Positions 42,104-51,156 of a stretch of 62,933 bases of DNA are shown here, in pieces. Positions within the stretch are counted from its first letter, which is position 1, and each line of letters starts with the position of its first letter. This DNA is from an uncultured delta proteobacterium (GTDB taxonomy: Bacteria; Myxococcota_A; Polyangia; Polyangiales; Polyangiaceae). The position numbers and the translations under genes are program-made. The notes under the pieces are model-generated. The model made no database searches. It worked only from the letters and a program-made list of their open reading frames with translations, and was not told the origin of the DNA. The stretch is taken from the NCBI GenBank assembly GCA_903892415.1, contig CAITIQ010000299.1, positions 1-62,933 of the forward strand, written 5' to 3'.

Positions 42104-44806
42104 ATGGGGGCCAGCGCGATCCTTGGTATTGACTTAGGTACGTCCAATACGGTGCTTGCGGTTCGGCGCCCCGAGTCCGCTTCAAAGGTAAGCGTATTGC
42201 CGCTGCTGCAGCGCACGAGCGCCACTACCGTCGAGGAGCGTGCGCTCTTGCCCTCCTGTCTCTACTCGGCCTTGCCCGGGGAACTCGAACCTCTGCCGGA
42301 GCTCGAGCGAGCAGATTGGTCGGTCGGCCTGTTCGCGAAGCAACGCGGTATTGAAGCCCCTTCGCGGATGGTGACCTCCTCCAAGAGCTGGCTTTGCCAT
42401 CCGCGAGTGGACCGGCACGCTCCGATTCTGCCGTGGGGACTCGCGGCCCAGGAGGGCTCCCCGCGGCTTTCTCCAGTGGCTGCCGCGACGCTGATTCTCA
42501 ATCATGTAAAGCTGCGAGCCGCCGCTGCGGGCCTGCAAGCCGAACTGTGCGAGGTGGTTCTCACCGTGCCTGCGTCCTTTGATGAAGTAGCTCGGGAGCT
42601 CACGCTCGAGGCCGCTGGTGCAGCTGGGCTCTCTGTGCGTCTCTTGGAAGAACCGCAGGCTGCGCTCTATGTCGCATTGGAGAGCGGAGCGCTCGCGCCG
42701 CTGCGCCAGCGTCTGCTGCAAGAGGACCGCAAGTATACTTATCTACTCGTCTGTGACGTTGGTGGTGGTACCACGGATTTGTCGCTGTTTCGGGTCGAGC
42801 TCGGAGTGCAAGGGCTGGCCGTGACGCGCACCGCTGTGGGCGCGCACCTATTGCTTGGTGGCGACAATATGGACCTGGCTCTGGCTCACCACCTGGAGCC
42901 AAGTCTGTCTGCGGAGGAGCCGCTCGAGTCAGCGCAGTTCGCCTCGCTGGTTGCATCCTGTCAACGTGCGAAAGAGACGTTGCTCAGCGGCGCGAAGGAG
43001 ACAATACGCATTAGCGTTGCAGGCCGTGGCTCCTCGCTGATCGGGTCGACCAAGAGCACGACGCTTACCCAAAAGGACGCTGAACGCTTGGTCCTCGACG
43101 GCTTCTTCCCCAAGGTAGCGCGCGCGACCGAGCCGGCTCGCACGCGAGCGGGGCTTGTGGCGATGGGCCTCCCGTTCGAGCGAGACCCAGCGATCACTCG
43201 TCATGTTGCGAGCTTCTTGGAGCGACACCTGCCGGCTGGTGAAAGCCTGGGTGCGCTGCTGCTCAACGGCGGCGTATTCCGCGCCCAAGCGATCGTCGGC
43301 AGACTGCTGGATAGCTTTGCTACTTGGTATGCGCAAGCGCCGCTCTTGATCGAGGGCCACGACCCAGATACCGCCGTAGCGCTCGGCGCGGTGCACTACG
43401 CTCGCGCTTTGCGCGGGGAGCTACCGCGAATCGAGGGAGGCGCTGCACGTAGCTATTTTTTGAAGGTTGGAACGGCAGCGAGTGGGACGCCGCTCCTCAT
43501 GTGCGTCGTGCCCAAGGGCACCGCCGAGGGGCTCGCGCTGCGTGCGTCCGACCAAACGCTAAAGCTCCTGGTTGGACGCCCCGCGCGCTTTGAATTGTAT
43601 TCTTCCGACGTCTTCGGGCCTGTCGCTTCGGGGCAGCTCGTGCCGTTCGAGCCCGACTTTGACAAGCTGCCACCGCTCTCCGTCACTGTGGCGCGGGCGG
43701 GTGCTGCCAGCGAGTTGCCCGTGCAATTGGAGGCAGAGCTCTCCCCAATTGGAACGCTCGAGCTGACGGCGATTTCACTCACGGGATCCGGGGACCGCTA
43801 TCGGCTCGCTTTCGATCTGCGCGCAGAGGACAGCCAGGCAGAGTCCGAGGCAGCCCACTCGCGACACTTGGGCAAGGACTTGGACCGCGCGCTCGAGTTG
43901 GTCTCGAGCGTGTATGGCAAAGGCACGAGCAGCGAAGCCAAAGACGCCAAGAACTTATTGCGCGAACTGAGTCGTTTGCTTGGTGAGAAGGAGACTTGGA
44001 ATCTCGACGTAGCGCGAACTCTTTGTGACCGCGTGCTCTCGCACAAGAAAGGCCGTCGGCGCTCGCTCGACCACGAACGCGTCTTCTTTCAGCTGGCAGG
44101 CTTCACGGCGCGACCAGGCTACGGAGCTCCTGGAGATGAAGAGCGAAGCGCGCAAATTGCGCCACTGTTCAATGAGGGTTTGGCGTTCCCAAAGGAAGCT
44201 CGCAGCTGGCAGCAGCTCTTTATCTGCTTTCGGCGTATCGCAGGCGGCTTGCCCGAGAAGCTCCAACTGCAACTGCGCGACACCTTGGCGCCGCTAATCG
44301 CTCCTTCAGAGCTGAAACTGAAGCGCTCGAAGACGTTCAAGCCGGAGTCGAGCGACTACGAGATGCTCGAGCTGCTGAGTCACCTCGAACGGACCCCAGC
44401 GCGCGAGCGCGCCGAGCTCGGCGACTGGATCCTGGAGCGCACCTGGACCAAGCGGGACCCACGTCTTTGGGCAGCGCTCGGTCGCATTGGAGCTCGAGTC
44501 CCAACCTACGCGGAGTTCAATCACGTGGTTTCGCCGAAGGTCGCTGAGAAGTGGCTCGATCACCTGCTGCGCGAGAAGTGGGCGGATCTACCGACGGCGC
44601 CGCGGGCCGCTGCCGAGATCGCGCGGCTCACCGGAGATCGCTCGCGCGATTTGGCGCTGGGCGTTCGCAACGAGCTCGCCGCTCGTCTAAAGCGCGAGTC
44701 CGCGGACCCGCTGCTCTCGGAGATGGTGCTTGAGGTTGTGCCCGTTGCCGCCGAGGAGCGTGGGGTCTTTCAGGGTGAACGGCTCCCGCCGGGGCTCCGC
44801 CTGTAA
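42104..44806 (+). CDS. Hsp70-like chaperone with long C-terminal extension
   Basis: 900 residues. N-terminal Hsp70 ATPase ('LGIDLGTSNTVLAVRR', 'VVLTVPASFDEVARELTLEA', 'CDVGGGTTDLSLFRVELG', 'GGDNMDLALAHHL'), a beta substrate-binding region, then a ~320-residue helical extension (from about 580) of DUF3731-like character: 'KKGRRRSLDHERVFFQLAGF', 'DWILERTWTKRDPRLWAALG'. Paralogue of the gene just before it, diverged. Inferred: the three genes form one chaperone machine with its own co-factor. Confidence 0.9.
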   Translation: MGASAILGIDLGTSNTVLAVRRPESASKVSVLPLLQRTSATTVEERALLPSCLYSALPGELEPLPELERADWSVGLFAKQRGIEAPSRMVTSSKSWLCHPRVDRHAPILPWGLAAQEGSPRLSPVAAATLILNHVKLRAAAAGLQAELCEVVLTVPASFDEVARELTLEAAGAAGLSVRLLEEPQAALYVALESGALAPLRQRLLQEDRKYTYLLVCDVGGGTTDLSLFRVELGVQGLAVTRTAVGAHLLLGGDNMDLALAHHLEPSLSAEEPLESAQFASLVASCQRAKETLLSGAKETIRISVAGRGSSLIGSTKSTTLTQKDAERLVLDGFFPKVARATEPARTRAGLVAMGLPFERDPAITRHVASFLERHLPAGESLGALLLNGGVFRAQAIVGRLLDSFATWYAQAPLLIEGHDPDTAVALGAVHYARALRGELPRIEGGAARSYFLKVGTAASGTPLLMCVVPKGTAEGLALRASDQTLKLLVGRPARFELYSSDVFGPVASGQLVPFEPDFDKLPPLSVTVARAGAASELPVQLEAELSPIGTLELTAISLTGSGDRYRLAFDLRAEDSQAESEAAHSRHLGKDLDRALELVSSVYGKGTSSEAKDAKNLLRELSRLLGEKETWNLDVARTLCDRVLSHKKGRRRSLDHERVFFQLAGFTARPGYGAPGDEERSAQIAPLFNEGLAFPKEARSWQQLFICFRRIAGGLPEKLQLQLRDTLAPLIAPSELKLKRSKTFKPESSDYEMLELLSHLERTPARERAELGDWILERTWTKRDPRLWAALGRIGARVPTYAEFNHVVSPKVAEKWLDHLLREKWADLPTAPRAAAEIARLTGDRSRDLALGVRNELAARLKRESADPLLSEMVLEVVPVAAEERGVFQGERLPPGLRL

Positions 44807-44815
44807 ACGTCCTGC

Positions 44816-45904
44816 TCAGCGCCCGAGCAATCGGACTTTGGGGGAAGGGCCGGAGGTGATCGGCTTGTTGATGACGAGCGAGCGCCCCGCTTTTTGGCCC
44901 TCCGAGTGAGCTTCATTGCGGCTCGAGCCGCCGTAACGAACGCTGACCACGTGTGGATGGCGCTTGCGATAGAAGGTCTTCAGATCGGCGTCTCCCAGCC
45001 AAACCAGGCCCTCTTTGACCTGCGCCTTCTTTTGCTCCTCGAGCTTGGCGTGAAAGCCGGACATCACGCCGGCGAGGTAGGTGCGGCGATCCTTGTTGGC
45101 GCGAATACCGCGTTCACGCTTGTGCGCTTGCCACAGCCTTTCTGCAGCGTGGCTGAGGAACGTATGAACGTACTCAGCCATCTCCAAGTTCTCTTCGGTG
45201 CCCGAGAGCTCGAGCACGCTTCCGCGCTTACCCAGTAGCGGCCGATAGACCGATACCCAGATCCCTTCGACGAAGAAATGGCCAGTTAGAATGGCCGCGA
45301 GCCAGCGCTCCGATTCGGTGACTCGCCCCGTGGGAACCCCAACCGCGCGATGGCGGTACAGGTTGCGTCCCGGCTTGGTGCACCGCTCCAGGTTGTACTT
45401 CAACATCAGGCGCTGCGCCGCGTTCATCGCCGCTTCCGATTCGTGCTTGCTGGGGCTTTCGGCCAGGGCTAGCAGCTTGGCCACACGCTCGAGGATGCGG
45501 TCCTCGGTGGCGGGTTCCTCTGATGCCTCGGGCATACCCCGGGCCCGACCATCGAAGCCGAGCTTCTCACAAACCTCACGGAACGCCGGGCCATGTGCGG
45601 TCTCATCGAGCACGCCGAGGATCTCGAAGACGTATTGATGAGCCATTTCATGCTTGAGCACCTCGAGCACGGTGGACCAAGGCTGCTCGAGCGCTAACGT
45701 CTGCGAGACCGACAACACCCGCTGCCCGTAGTCGTATCGGCCCAGCGTGTGCGTCGACGCGGTCAGCAGGAATTGCGGCAAGCGCAGCTTGGATTTGAAG
45801 AATGAGTCGTTCAGGCGGCGCCATTCGAGCGCCAACTCTCGAACCAACGCAGTGGTGAGCTCAGCGGTGAGCGAGGCGCGGCGATCATCCTCGGCGGGGG
45901 ACAT
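44816..45904 (-). CDS. SprT-like zinc metalloprotease fused to DUF2786
   Basis: 362 residues from ATG 45904. N-terminal SprT-like domain (about 1-130) with zinc motif HEMAH (85-89) and a third His in 'ETAHGPAFREVCEKLG' (His104). A DUF2786 segment follows (about 135-175, 'RILERVAKLLALAESPSKHE', 'AAMNAAQRLMLKYNLE'), then a C-terminal domain ('GSVLELSGTEENLEMAEYVH'). SprT/Spartan proteases act on DNA-protein cross-links or are DNA-linked; DUF2786 is found in phage and plasmid proteins. Divergent from the sulfatase-fold pair. Confidence 0.88.
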   Translation of the reverse strand: MSPAEDDRRASLTAELTTALVRELALEWRRLNDSFFKSKLRLPQFLLTASTHTLGRYDYGQRVLSVSQTLALEQPWSTVLEVLKHEMAHQYVFEILGVLDETAHGPAFREVCEKLGFDGRARGMPEASEEPATEDRILERVAKLLALAESPSKHESEAAMNAAQRLMLKYNLERCTKPGRNLYRHRAVGVPTGRVTESERWLAAILTGHFFVEGIWVSVYRPLLGKRGSVLELSGTEENLEMAEYVHTFLSHAAERLWQAHKRERGIRANKDRRTYLAGVMSGFHAKLEEQKKAQVKEGLVWLGDADLKTFYRKRHPHVVSVRYGGSSRNEAHSEGQKAGRSLVINKPITSGPSPKVRLLGR

Positions 45905-45982
45905 CGGCCGGCACCTTACCACCGCTTCTGTCACCAAAACGTTGCGCGCACGCAAAAAACGTTGGAAACGTGAGAGCGAGCG

Positions 45983-47896
45983 ATGGCCGATTCACAACCA
46001 GCAATAACCGAAAGTGGCGCCCGACAAGCGGCCGGGCGTCTGCGGCGCGTTGCTCGTTTACGCAGACGCTTTGCTTGGGCTCTGGTGGCGTCGCCGGTGC
46101 TGATGGTGCTGATCGCGGACTTCTCTACGCGCGGGACACGTCTGATGACGTTGCCCCCCAAGTACATTGGCAGTTACTCGCTCGCCGTGCTCGAGAGCGC
46201 CCTCTTGTGGATGAGCTTGCTCTGGGTTGCGGCAGCTCAGCGCGGCATCAGCCGTTGGGCTGCATCGACGATCTTTTTGCTCTTTTTTACGTTGGCGCTG
46301 GGTGGGCAGCTTTACTTCCATAGTCAGTATTCGACCTACCTAAACCTGGACGCCACGCTGTTCGGTACCTCACTAGCGGGTAGTGTGTTTGGTCAGCTCG
46401 GAGCGGACGGTGAGAACTTCCTCGGCAGTGTGCTGCCGCCGCTGCTCTTCTCCGTCTTGTTCCTCGTGCTCGGGCGGAAGCTGATTAGGCCTGGGCGGCG
46501 CAGTGTGCGGGTGGCGCGCGTGCTCGCTCCATTGGCTTTGATCGGCGTGTTCCTCATCCCGTGCTCGTACCGGCGCGTTCAGGCCTCCACGCCCGATGTG
46601 ATCTACTTCCATGCCATCGGCGGGTTGATCAAAGAGCTCACCGGCGTTCGAACCACTGCGCAGGTTCGCCCTGGGCGTCGCACCCCACCGCCCCTGCCAC
46701 AGCTCCGGCCAAACCAACCAGTCCCACGCAATGTGCTGTTGCTGCTGACCGAGAGCGTTCGAGCGGACTGTCACTGCTCCGTCCCGAGCGCGCAATGTGA
46801 TGTCTCACCCGAAGTAAACCTCGCGGTTCCTAACCGAATACCGCTCGAGCAACTTCATTCCAACGCCACGACCACAGCGATTCAGCTCTCGGTGCTTTGG
46901 TCGGGGCTCGAGCCTACAGAGCCGCGAGAACGCCTCCATGGCGTGCCGCTGCTCTTCGACTACGCCCACGCGGCAGGGTTCGGTAATGCTTATTGGACCA
47001 GTCACCACATGCTCTTTGCAAACTCGCGCCTGTGGGTGCAAGACCTGCCCACCGACTTTCAATGCGGTGCTTCGGATGTGGAGCCCGAGGCGGATCTAGA
47101 CCTCGGCGGGGATGATGGCCTGCTGGTGGACCGAGCGCTCGCCGAGCTGCCGAATCTCAAGGAGCCCTTCTTCGCCACGGTGCACGTCGGAAACACCCAC
47201 GTGCCCTATAAGGTAGACCCGGAGCAGTCTCCCTTTCAGCCTTCGAGCAGCTCGAAGGATCCGGATAACAATGAGGAGTATCGCAACTTCTACAAGAACG
47301 CGGTCTTCCTCCAAGACAAGCATGTCGGGCGTTTTCTGCGTGAGTTTAACGCGCGGCCCATGGGCAGTCGCACTGTCATCATCTTCACCAGCGACCACGG
47401 AGAGGCCTTCCGGGAGCACGGCCCTGTAGGACACACCGGCTCCTTGTTCGAAGAGGAGCTGCATGTTCCAGGGTGGGTCTCGGCGCCGCCAGGCACCTTG
47501 AGTGCGGAGGAGCGCAAGAACCTCGAGGCCCACCGCAAAGAGCCCACCTTTTCGACCGATATGGCGCCAACGGTGTTGGACCTGATGGGGCTTTGGGACG
47601 AGCCACAGGTACAGCCCTTCAAGAAGGGCATGCTTGGTCACAGTTGGCTTCGTCCGGTGGCTCCACCGGCCATGTTGTCGCTCACCAATTGTAGCGGCGT
47701 TTGGGGCTGTGCCTTCCGCAACTGGGGAGTGATGCAGGGGTTGCGCAAGGTGCACGCGCGAGAGTGGGATGACGCCTGGGGTTGTTATGACCTCGCGGTG
47801 GACCCGCTGGAGAAAAACAACTTAGGGGACGCTGGGTGCGCGGACCTGATTGAGCATGCGGAGCGGACGCTCGGTGGATTCCCAGGCGCAAAATAG
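45983..47896 (+). CDS. Membrane sulfatase-fold transferase (EptA/LtaS-like), first copy
   Basis: 637 residues. Five or so N-terminal membrane helices (about 30-190), then an extracytoplasmic alkaline-phosphatase/sulfatase-superfamily domain. The nucleophile region 'LHSNATTTAIQLSVLWSG' resembles the phosphoethanolamine-transferase nucleophile loop (Thr); metal motifs 'TSDHGEAFREHG' and 'LLLTESVRADC' are present. Family members move phosphoethanolamine or glycerophosphate to lipid A, teichoic acid or sugars, or cut phosphodiesters or sulfates. Substrate unknown. The next paralogue starts inside its last 41 bases. Confidence 0.85.
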   Translation: MADSQPAITESGARQAAGRLRRVARLRRRFAWALVASPVLMVLIADFSTRGTRLMTLPPKYIGSYSLAVLESALLWMSLLWVAAAQRGISRWAASTIFLLFFTLALGGQLYFHSQYSTYLNLDATLFGTSLAGSVFGQLGADGENFLGSVLPPLLFSVLFLVLGRKLIRPGRRSVRVARVLAPLALIGVFLIPCSYRRVQASTPDVIYFHAIGGLIKELTGVRTTAQVRPGRRTPPPLPQLRPNQPVPRNVLLLLTESVRADCHCSVPSAQCDVSPEVNLAVPNRIPLEQLHSNATTTAIQLSVLWSGLEPTEPRERLHGVPLLFDYAHAAGFGNAYWTSHHMLFANSRLWVQDLPTDFQCGASDVEPEADLDLGGDDGLLVDRALAELPNLKEPFFATVHVGNTHVPYKVDPEQSPFQPSSSSKDPDNNEEYRNFYKNAVFLQDKHVGRFLREFNARPMGSRTVIIFTSDHGEAFREHGPVGHTGSLFEEELHVPGWVSAPPGTLSAEERKNLEAHRKEPTFSTDMAPTVLDLMGLWDEPQVQPFKKGMLGHSWLRPVAPPAMLSLTNCSGVWGCAFRNWGVMQGLRKVHAREWDDAWGCYDLAVDPLEKNNLGDAGCADLIEHAERTLGGFPGAK

Positions 47897-49844
47897 TCCA
47901 GACTCTGAGGCTTCCCCGGCGGCAGCTCGACGGTCCGGCTTGGTGCGTTATCCGCGACGAAGGCTGCGCAGTCGTCGCCGCTGGTTAGCGGCGCTGTCGC
48001 TTGCCATTCCCACGGCTTGGGTACTGTTCGGCGAGTTGATCCGGCGCGGCGATAAGATTGCTGCGTTCCCGAGCAACTATCAGGCGGCCTACTGGGGTGG
48101 GATTGCGCAGAGCTTGGTCTTCTGGGGGCTGCTCTTATTTGCGGCCTCCAGACGTCGTGGCAACTTGGGCGCCTTCCTGGCTGGACTGTTCCTCGTTTGC
48201 TTCTTTGTGGTGATGGGGTCGGAGGGGGCCTTCCACGCATTTTGGAACGTCTATCTGTGTATCGACGGTCAGCTGCATTCCAAGAACTTCGTTCAGGCGC
48301 TCTTCGGTACGTTGCCGCTCGGCAGGCCGATTGTGCTCTTCCATTTGGTTGCCGCGTTGATCGTCGGGGCGTTCGCCTTGATTGCCGCTCGCAAGTACGT
48401 GCGCCCCGGCCCTATCGCTCATACGGTGGTGTGTTTGCTTTTGCCGCTCGTTTTCTATGCGGTAACGCGGATACCGACTAGCTATCGCGGTATCCAGGCC
48501 TCCCCGCCAGACGCGCTTTACATCCATGGCTTGGTCGCCCTGGCCAAAGAGTCGCTCGACTTGACCAATGAGTCTCCCGACCTGCGAGTCCAACGCCGCA
48601 AACCCGAAGCGGTTCCACCGCTTTCGGCAAAACCTGCTCGGCCTCGCAATGTGGTGCTCATTCTGCAGGAGAGTCAACGTGGCGACGTCATCTGCATCGA
48701 GCCTGACCGACGTTGCGATTTAGCCACGCCCTTCTCGAATGCGGTGGTGCCGAATCGCTTTCCGCTAATGCAGTTGCGGTCCAACGCTTCCACCACCGCC
48801 ATCTCCATCTCCAATATCTGGTCGGGCGTGCGGCCAACGGAGTCGCGGGAGCTGCTGCACTCTGTACCGCTGCTCTGGGATTACGCGAAGGCGGCTGGCT
48901 ACGACACGGCCTATTGGACGAGTCAGAACCTCATGTTCGGCAATGCTCGTCAGTACATTCAAGATTTGCCGGTTTCACACGGCTGTGTGGCGACCCACTT
49001 GGACAGTGAAGCGGACCTCGACGCTGGTGCCAACGACGATCTCTTGGCGGAGCGCGTGAAGGAGGAATGGCCGGAGATGAAGGAGCCCTTCTTCGCGGTG
49101 ATTCACCTATCGAACATTCACTATCCGTACGTGTTCGACGAGGAGCTAGCCCCCTTCCAGCCAACCTCGTTCGCCAAGGACGCAGAGCATAACTCTCAGT
49201 ACTTCAACTACTACCAATCGGTGGTGCACCGCTCCGATCTGGCCGTAGCAGAGATCCTGCGCACCATTCGTCAGAGTGAGGCGGGCCCTAAGACTGTCAT
49301 CGTCTACACGGCAGATCACGGTGAGTCCTTCCGTGAACACTGGCAAATGGGTCATACGAGTTCGCTCTATGACGAGGAGGTCCTGGTGCGCGGCTGGGTC
49401 GATGCTCCTCAGGGGACTCTCTCCCCGGAAGAGGAAGCGACGCTCAAGGCGGCCAAAGAAGAGTTCGTTTGGCATCTGGATCTCGGGCCCACCTTCCTTG
49501 ATCTGATGGGACTTTGGGACGCCCCGGAGATGGCGCCGTTTCGTGCGCGGATGATGGGGCACCCTATTACTCGCCCTGAGAGGACCCTCGAGCCTGTGCC
49601 CATGACGAATTGCTCGTGGGTTTGGGAATGCGCATTTAGGAACTGGGGACTGATGCAGGGCTCTCGCAAGATCGAAGCGCGCGAGTGGGATAACCAGTTT
49701 CATTGCTTTGATTTGGCTTCCGACCCTGAGGAGCGAGAAGATTTGGGGGAGCGTCTTTGTGCGCCGCTGCCCGATCAAGGCCGCCAACTCTTTCACGCAA
49801 TGCCCGACGTAGTTCCGCCTGGGAGGACGCCTGTTGCGTGGTAA
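47856..49844 (+). CDS. Membrane sulfatase-fold transferase, second copy (paralogue)
   Basis: About 662 residues from ATG 47856, overlapping the first copy by 41 bases; a GTG at 47874 with a better spaced GGAG is an alternative. It follows the same plan: N-terminal helices, then the domain with 'VVLILQESQRGDV', 'LRSNASTTAISISNIWSG', 'YTADHGESFREHWQMGHTSS'. The two proteins share order and spacing of most motifs, so they arose by tandem duplication. A slightly different cysteine set in the mid domain may reflect different acceptors. Exported catalytic domain; substrate unknown. Confidence 0.85.
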   Translation: MRSGRSVDSQAQNSPDSEASPAAARRSGLVRYPRRRLRSRRRWLAALSLAIPTAWVLFGELIRRGDKIAAFPSNYQAAYWGGIAQSLVFWGLLLFAASRRRGNLGAFLAGLFLVCFFVVMGSEGAFHAFWNVYLCIDGQLHSKNFVQALFGTLPLGRPIVLFHLVAALIVGAFALIAARKYVRPGPIAHTVVCLLLPLVFYAVTRIPTSYRGIQASPPDALYIHGLVALAKESLDLTNESPDLRVQRRKPEAVPPLSAKPARPRNVVLILQESQRGDVICIEPDRRCDLATPFSNAVVPNRFPLMQLRSNASTTAISISNIWSGVRPTESRELLHSVPLLWDYAKAAGYDTAYWTSQNLMFGNARQYIQDLPVSHGCVATHLDSEADLDAGANDDLLAERVKEEWPEMKEPFFAVIHLSNIHYPYVFDEELAPFQPTSFAKDAEHNSQYFNYYQSVVHRSDLAVAEILRTIRQSEAGPKTVIVYTADHGESFREHWQMGHTSSLYDEEVLVRGWVDAPQGTLSPEEEATLKAAKEEFVWHLDLGPTFLDLMGLWDAPEMAPFRARMMGHPITRPERTLEPVPMTNCSWVWECAFRNWGLMQGSRKIEAREWDNQFHCFDLASDPEEREDLGERLCAPLPDQGRQLFHAMPDVVPPGRTPVAW

Positions 49845-49890
49845 CTCCCGAAGCTGGCTGAGGCAGACAGCGACCTGTTAGGCTTCCAAC

Positions 49891-51153
49891 GTGGCTGCTC
49901 TGCGTTCGTCCTTCGCTTTCTTGCTGATCACAAGCTGCACCGCGATCAACTACACCACGGATGGTTCAGGCGCTGGCGGTGCTGCTCAGGGTGGGGCGGC
50001 TGAGGGCGGTGCAGGTGGTGCAGCTGGCGGTGGAAACGCGGGTGGTGCAGGTGGTGCAGCCGTCGGGGGGCTCGGTGGAATGGGCGGAACCGGCGGCGCT
50101 GGCGGGTGCTTGCAGGACGCCTGTGACGGGCTCGATGGAGATTGCGACGGCTTTGCCGATGACCCACCGGGGACCATGGGCGTTGCCTGTGGCTGTGAGT
50201 GGCTCGTATTCGAAGGAAGGCGCTACGCAAGCTGTGAGGCGCGAGCCGGCGAGCTGAGCTGCCCGTCGGGGACGCGGATCTTCGTGCCGCAAACTGAGGA
50301 GGAGCAAGCCTTCCTCAAATCTTTCATTGAGACTGAGTTCTTGGTGGGAATTGCGCAAGACGCCAACGCCTCTTCGGTCACTGCTGGTTGGCACTGGGAG
50401 CGACCAGGCGTGCGCATGGTTTGGAACCCTGGGGAGCCCAATGACTACGGCTCCAACCTGCCTAACTTTGTAGAGAACGGCGACGAGGATTGCGGCACTC
50501 TGAGGGACTTCGGCGCGGTTAGTCTCAATGACCAACACTGCTCTGTAACGAGTGTCAGCATTGCCTGTGAGGAGATTGCGGATGAGTGCGTCGAGGGCGC
50601 TCCTTGCATCTTGAGCCAAGGGTGCCCGGGGCTGTTCGATTGTTCGCTTCCTGCTGAGCAAAACTGCGTGGCCTTGACTGCGCCGCCCATGGAGCTGTGC
50701 AACGGCTTGGACGACGATTGTGATGGGATTGTGGATGGGGACCAAGCGTGTGATTGCATCGAGCGTGTGAACCCGTCAGGGCACGTATACAAAGACTGCG
50801 GTCAGGCCTCGACCTTGGAGGCGGTACAATGTGGGGAGGGCTTTGAGCTCGCGCGCGTCGGCAGCAGCGAGGAATTGAGCTTTCTAGCGAGCTTCCTGCT
50901 GAAGGGAGAACGCAGGTTGATAGGGGCGTTTCAATCGAGCGCGGCTAACGAGCTGAACGAGGGCTGGCGCTACTCGGACCTAACGCCCGTAGCCAACGCC
51001 CCAGCGTTCTTTTGGCTAATGGGCGAGCCGAACGATGCGGACGGCGCAGAGGACCATGAGGAGGAGTGCACCTCCATCCTCAACGGCAGCATCGTCGACC
51101 AGCCGTGTGCCACCGACTTCAGCCGCTTTTACTGCGAAGAACTAGAACTCTAG
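49891..51153 (+). CDS. Lipoprotein with two MopE loops and two C-type-lectin-like domains
   Basis: 420 residues from GTG. Signal with lipobox-like 'LLITSC' (Cys about 16), a 55-residue Gly/Ala repeat linker, then the pattern MopE loop - lectin domain, twice: 'CDGLDGDCDGFADDPP', then a C-type-lectin-like domain ending 'VWNPGEPNDYGS...EDCGTL...LNDQHC'; 'CNGLDDDCDGIVDGD', then a second ending 'FFWLMGEPNDADGAEDHEEE'. The 'GEPND' and W-N-x-G-E-P cores are calcium/sugar-binding signatures of the fold. Likely a surface adhesin-like lipoprotein; ligand unknown. Confidence 0.82.
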   Translation: MAALRSSFAFLLITSCTAINYTTDGSGAGGAAQGGAAEGGAGGAAGGGNAGGAGGAAVGGLGGMGGTGGAGGCLQDACDGLDGDCDGFADDPPGTMGVACGCEWLVFEGRRYASCEARAGELSCPSGTRIFVPQTEEEQAFLKSFIETEFLVGIAQDANASSVTAGWHWERPGVRMVWNPGEPNDYGSNLPNFVENGDEDCGTLRDFGAVSLNDQHCSVTSVSIACEEIADECVEGAPCILSQGCPGLFDCSLPAEQNCVALTAPPMELCNGLDDDCDGIVDGDQACDCIERVNPSGHVYKDCGQASTLEAVQCGEGFELARVGSSEELSFLASFLLKGERRLIGAFQSSAANELNEGWRYSDLTPVANAPAFFWLMGEPNDADGAEDHEEECTSILNGSIVDQPCATDFSRFYCEELEL

Positions 51154-51156
51154 CCG

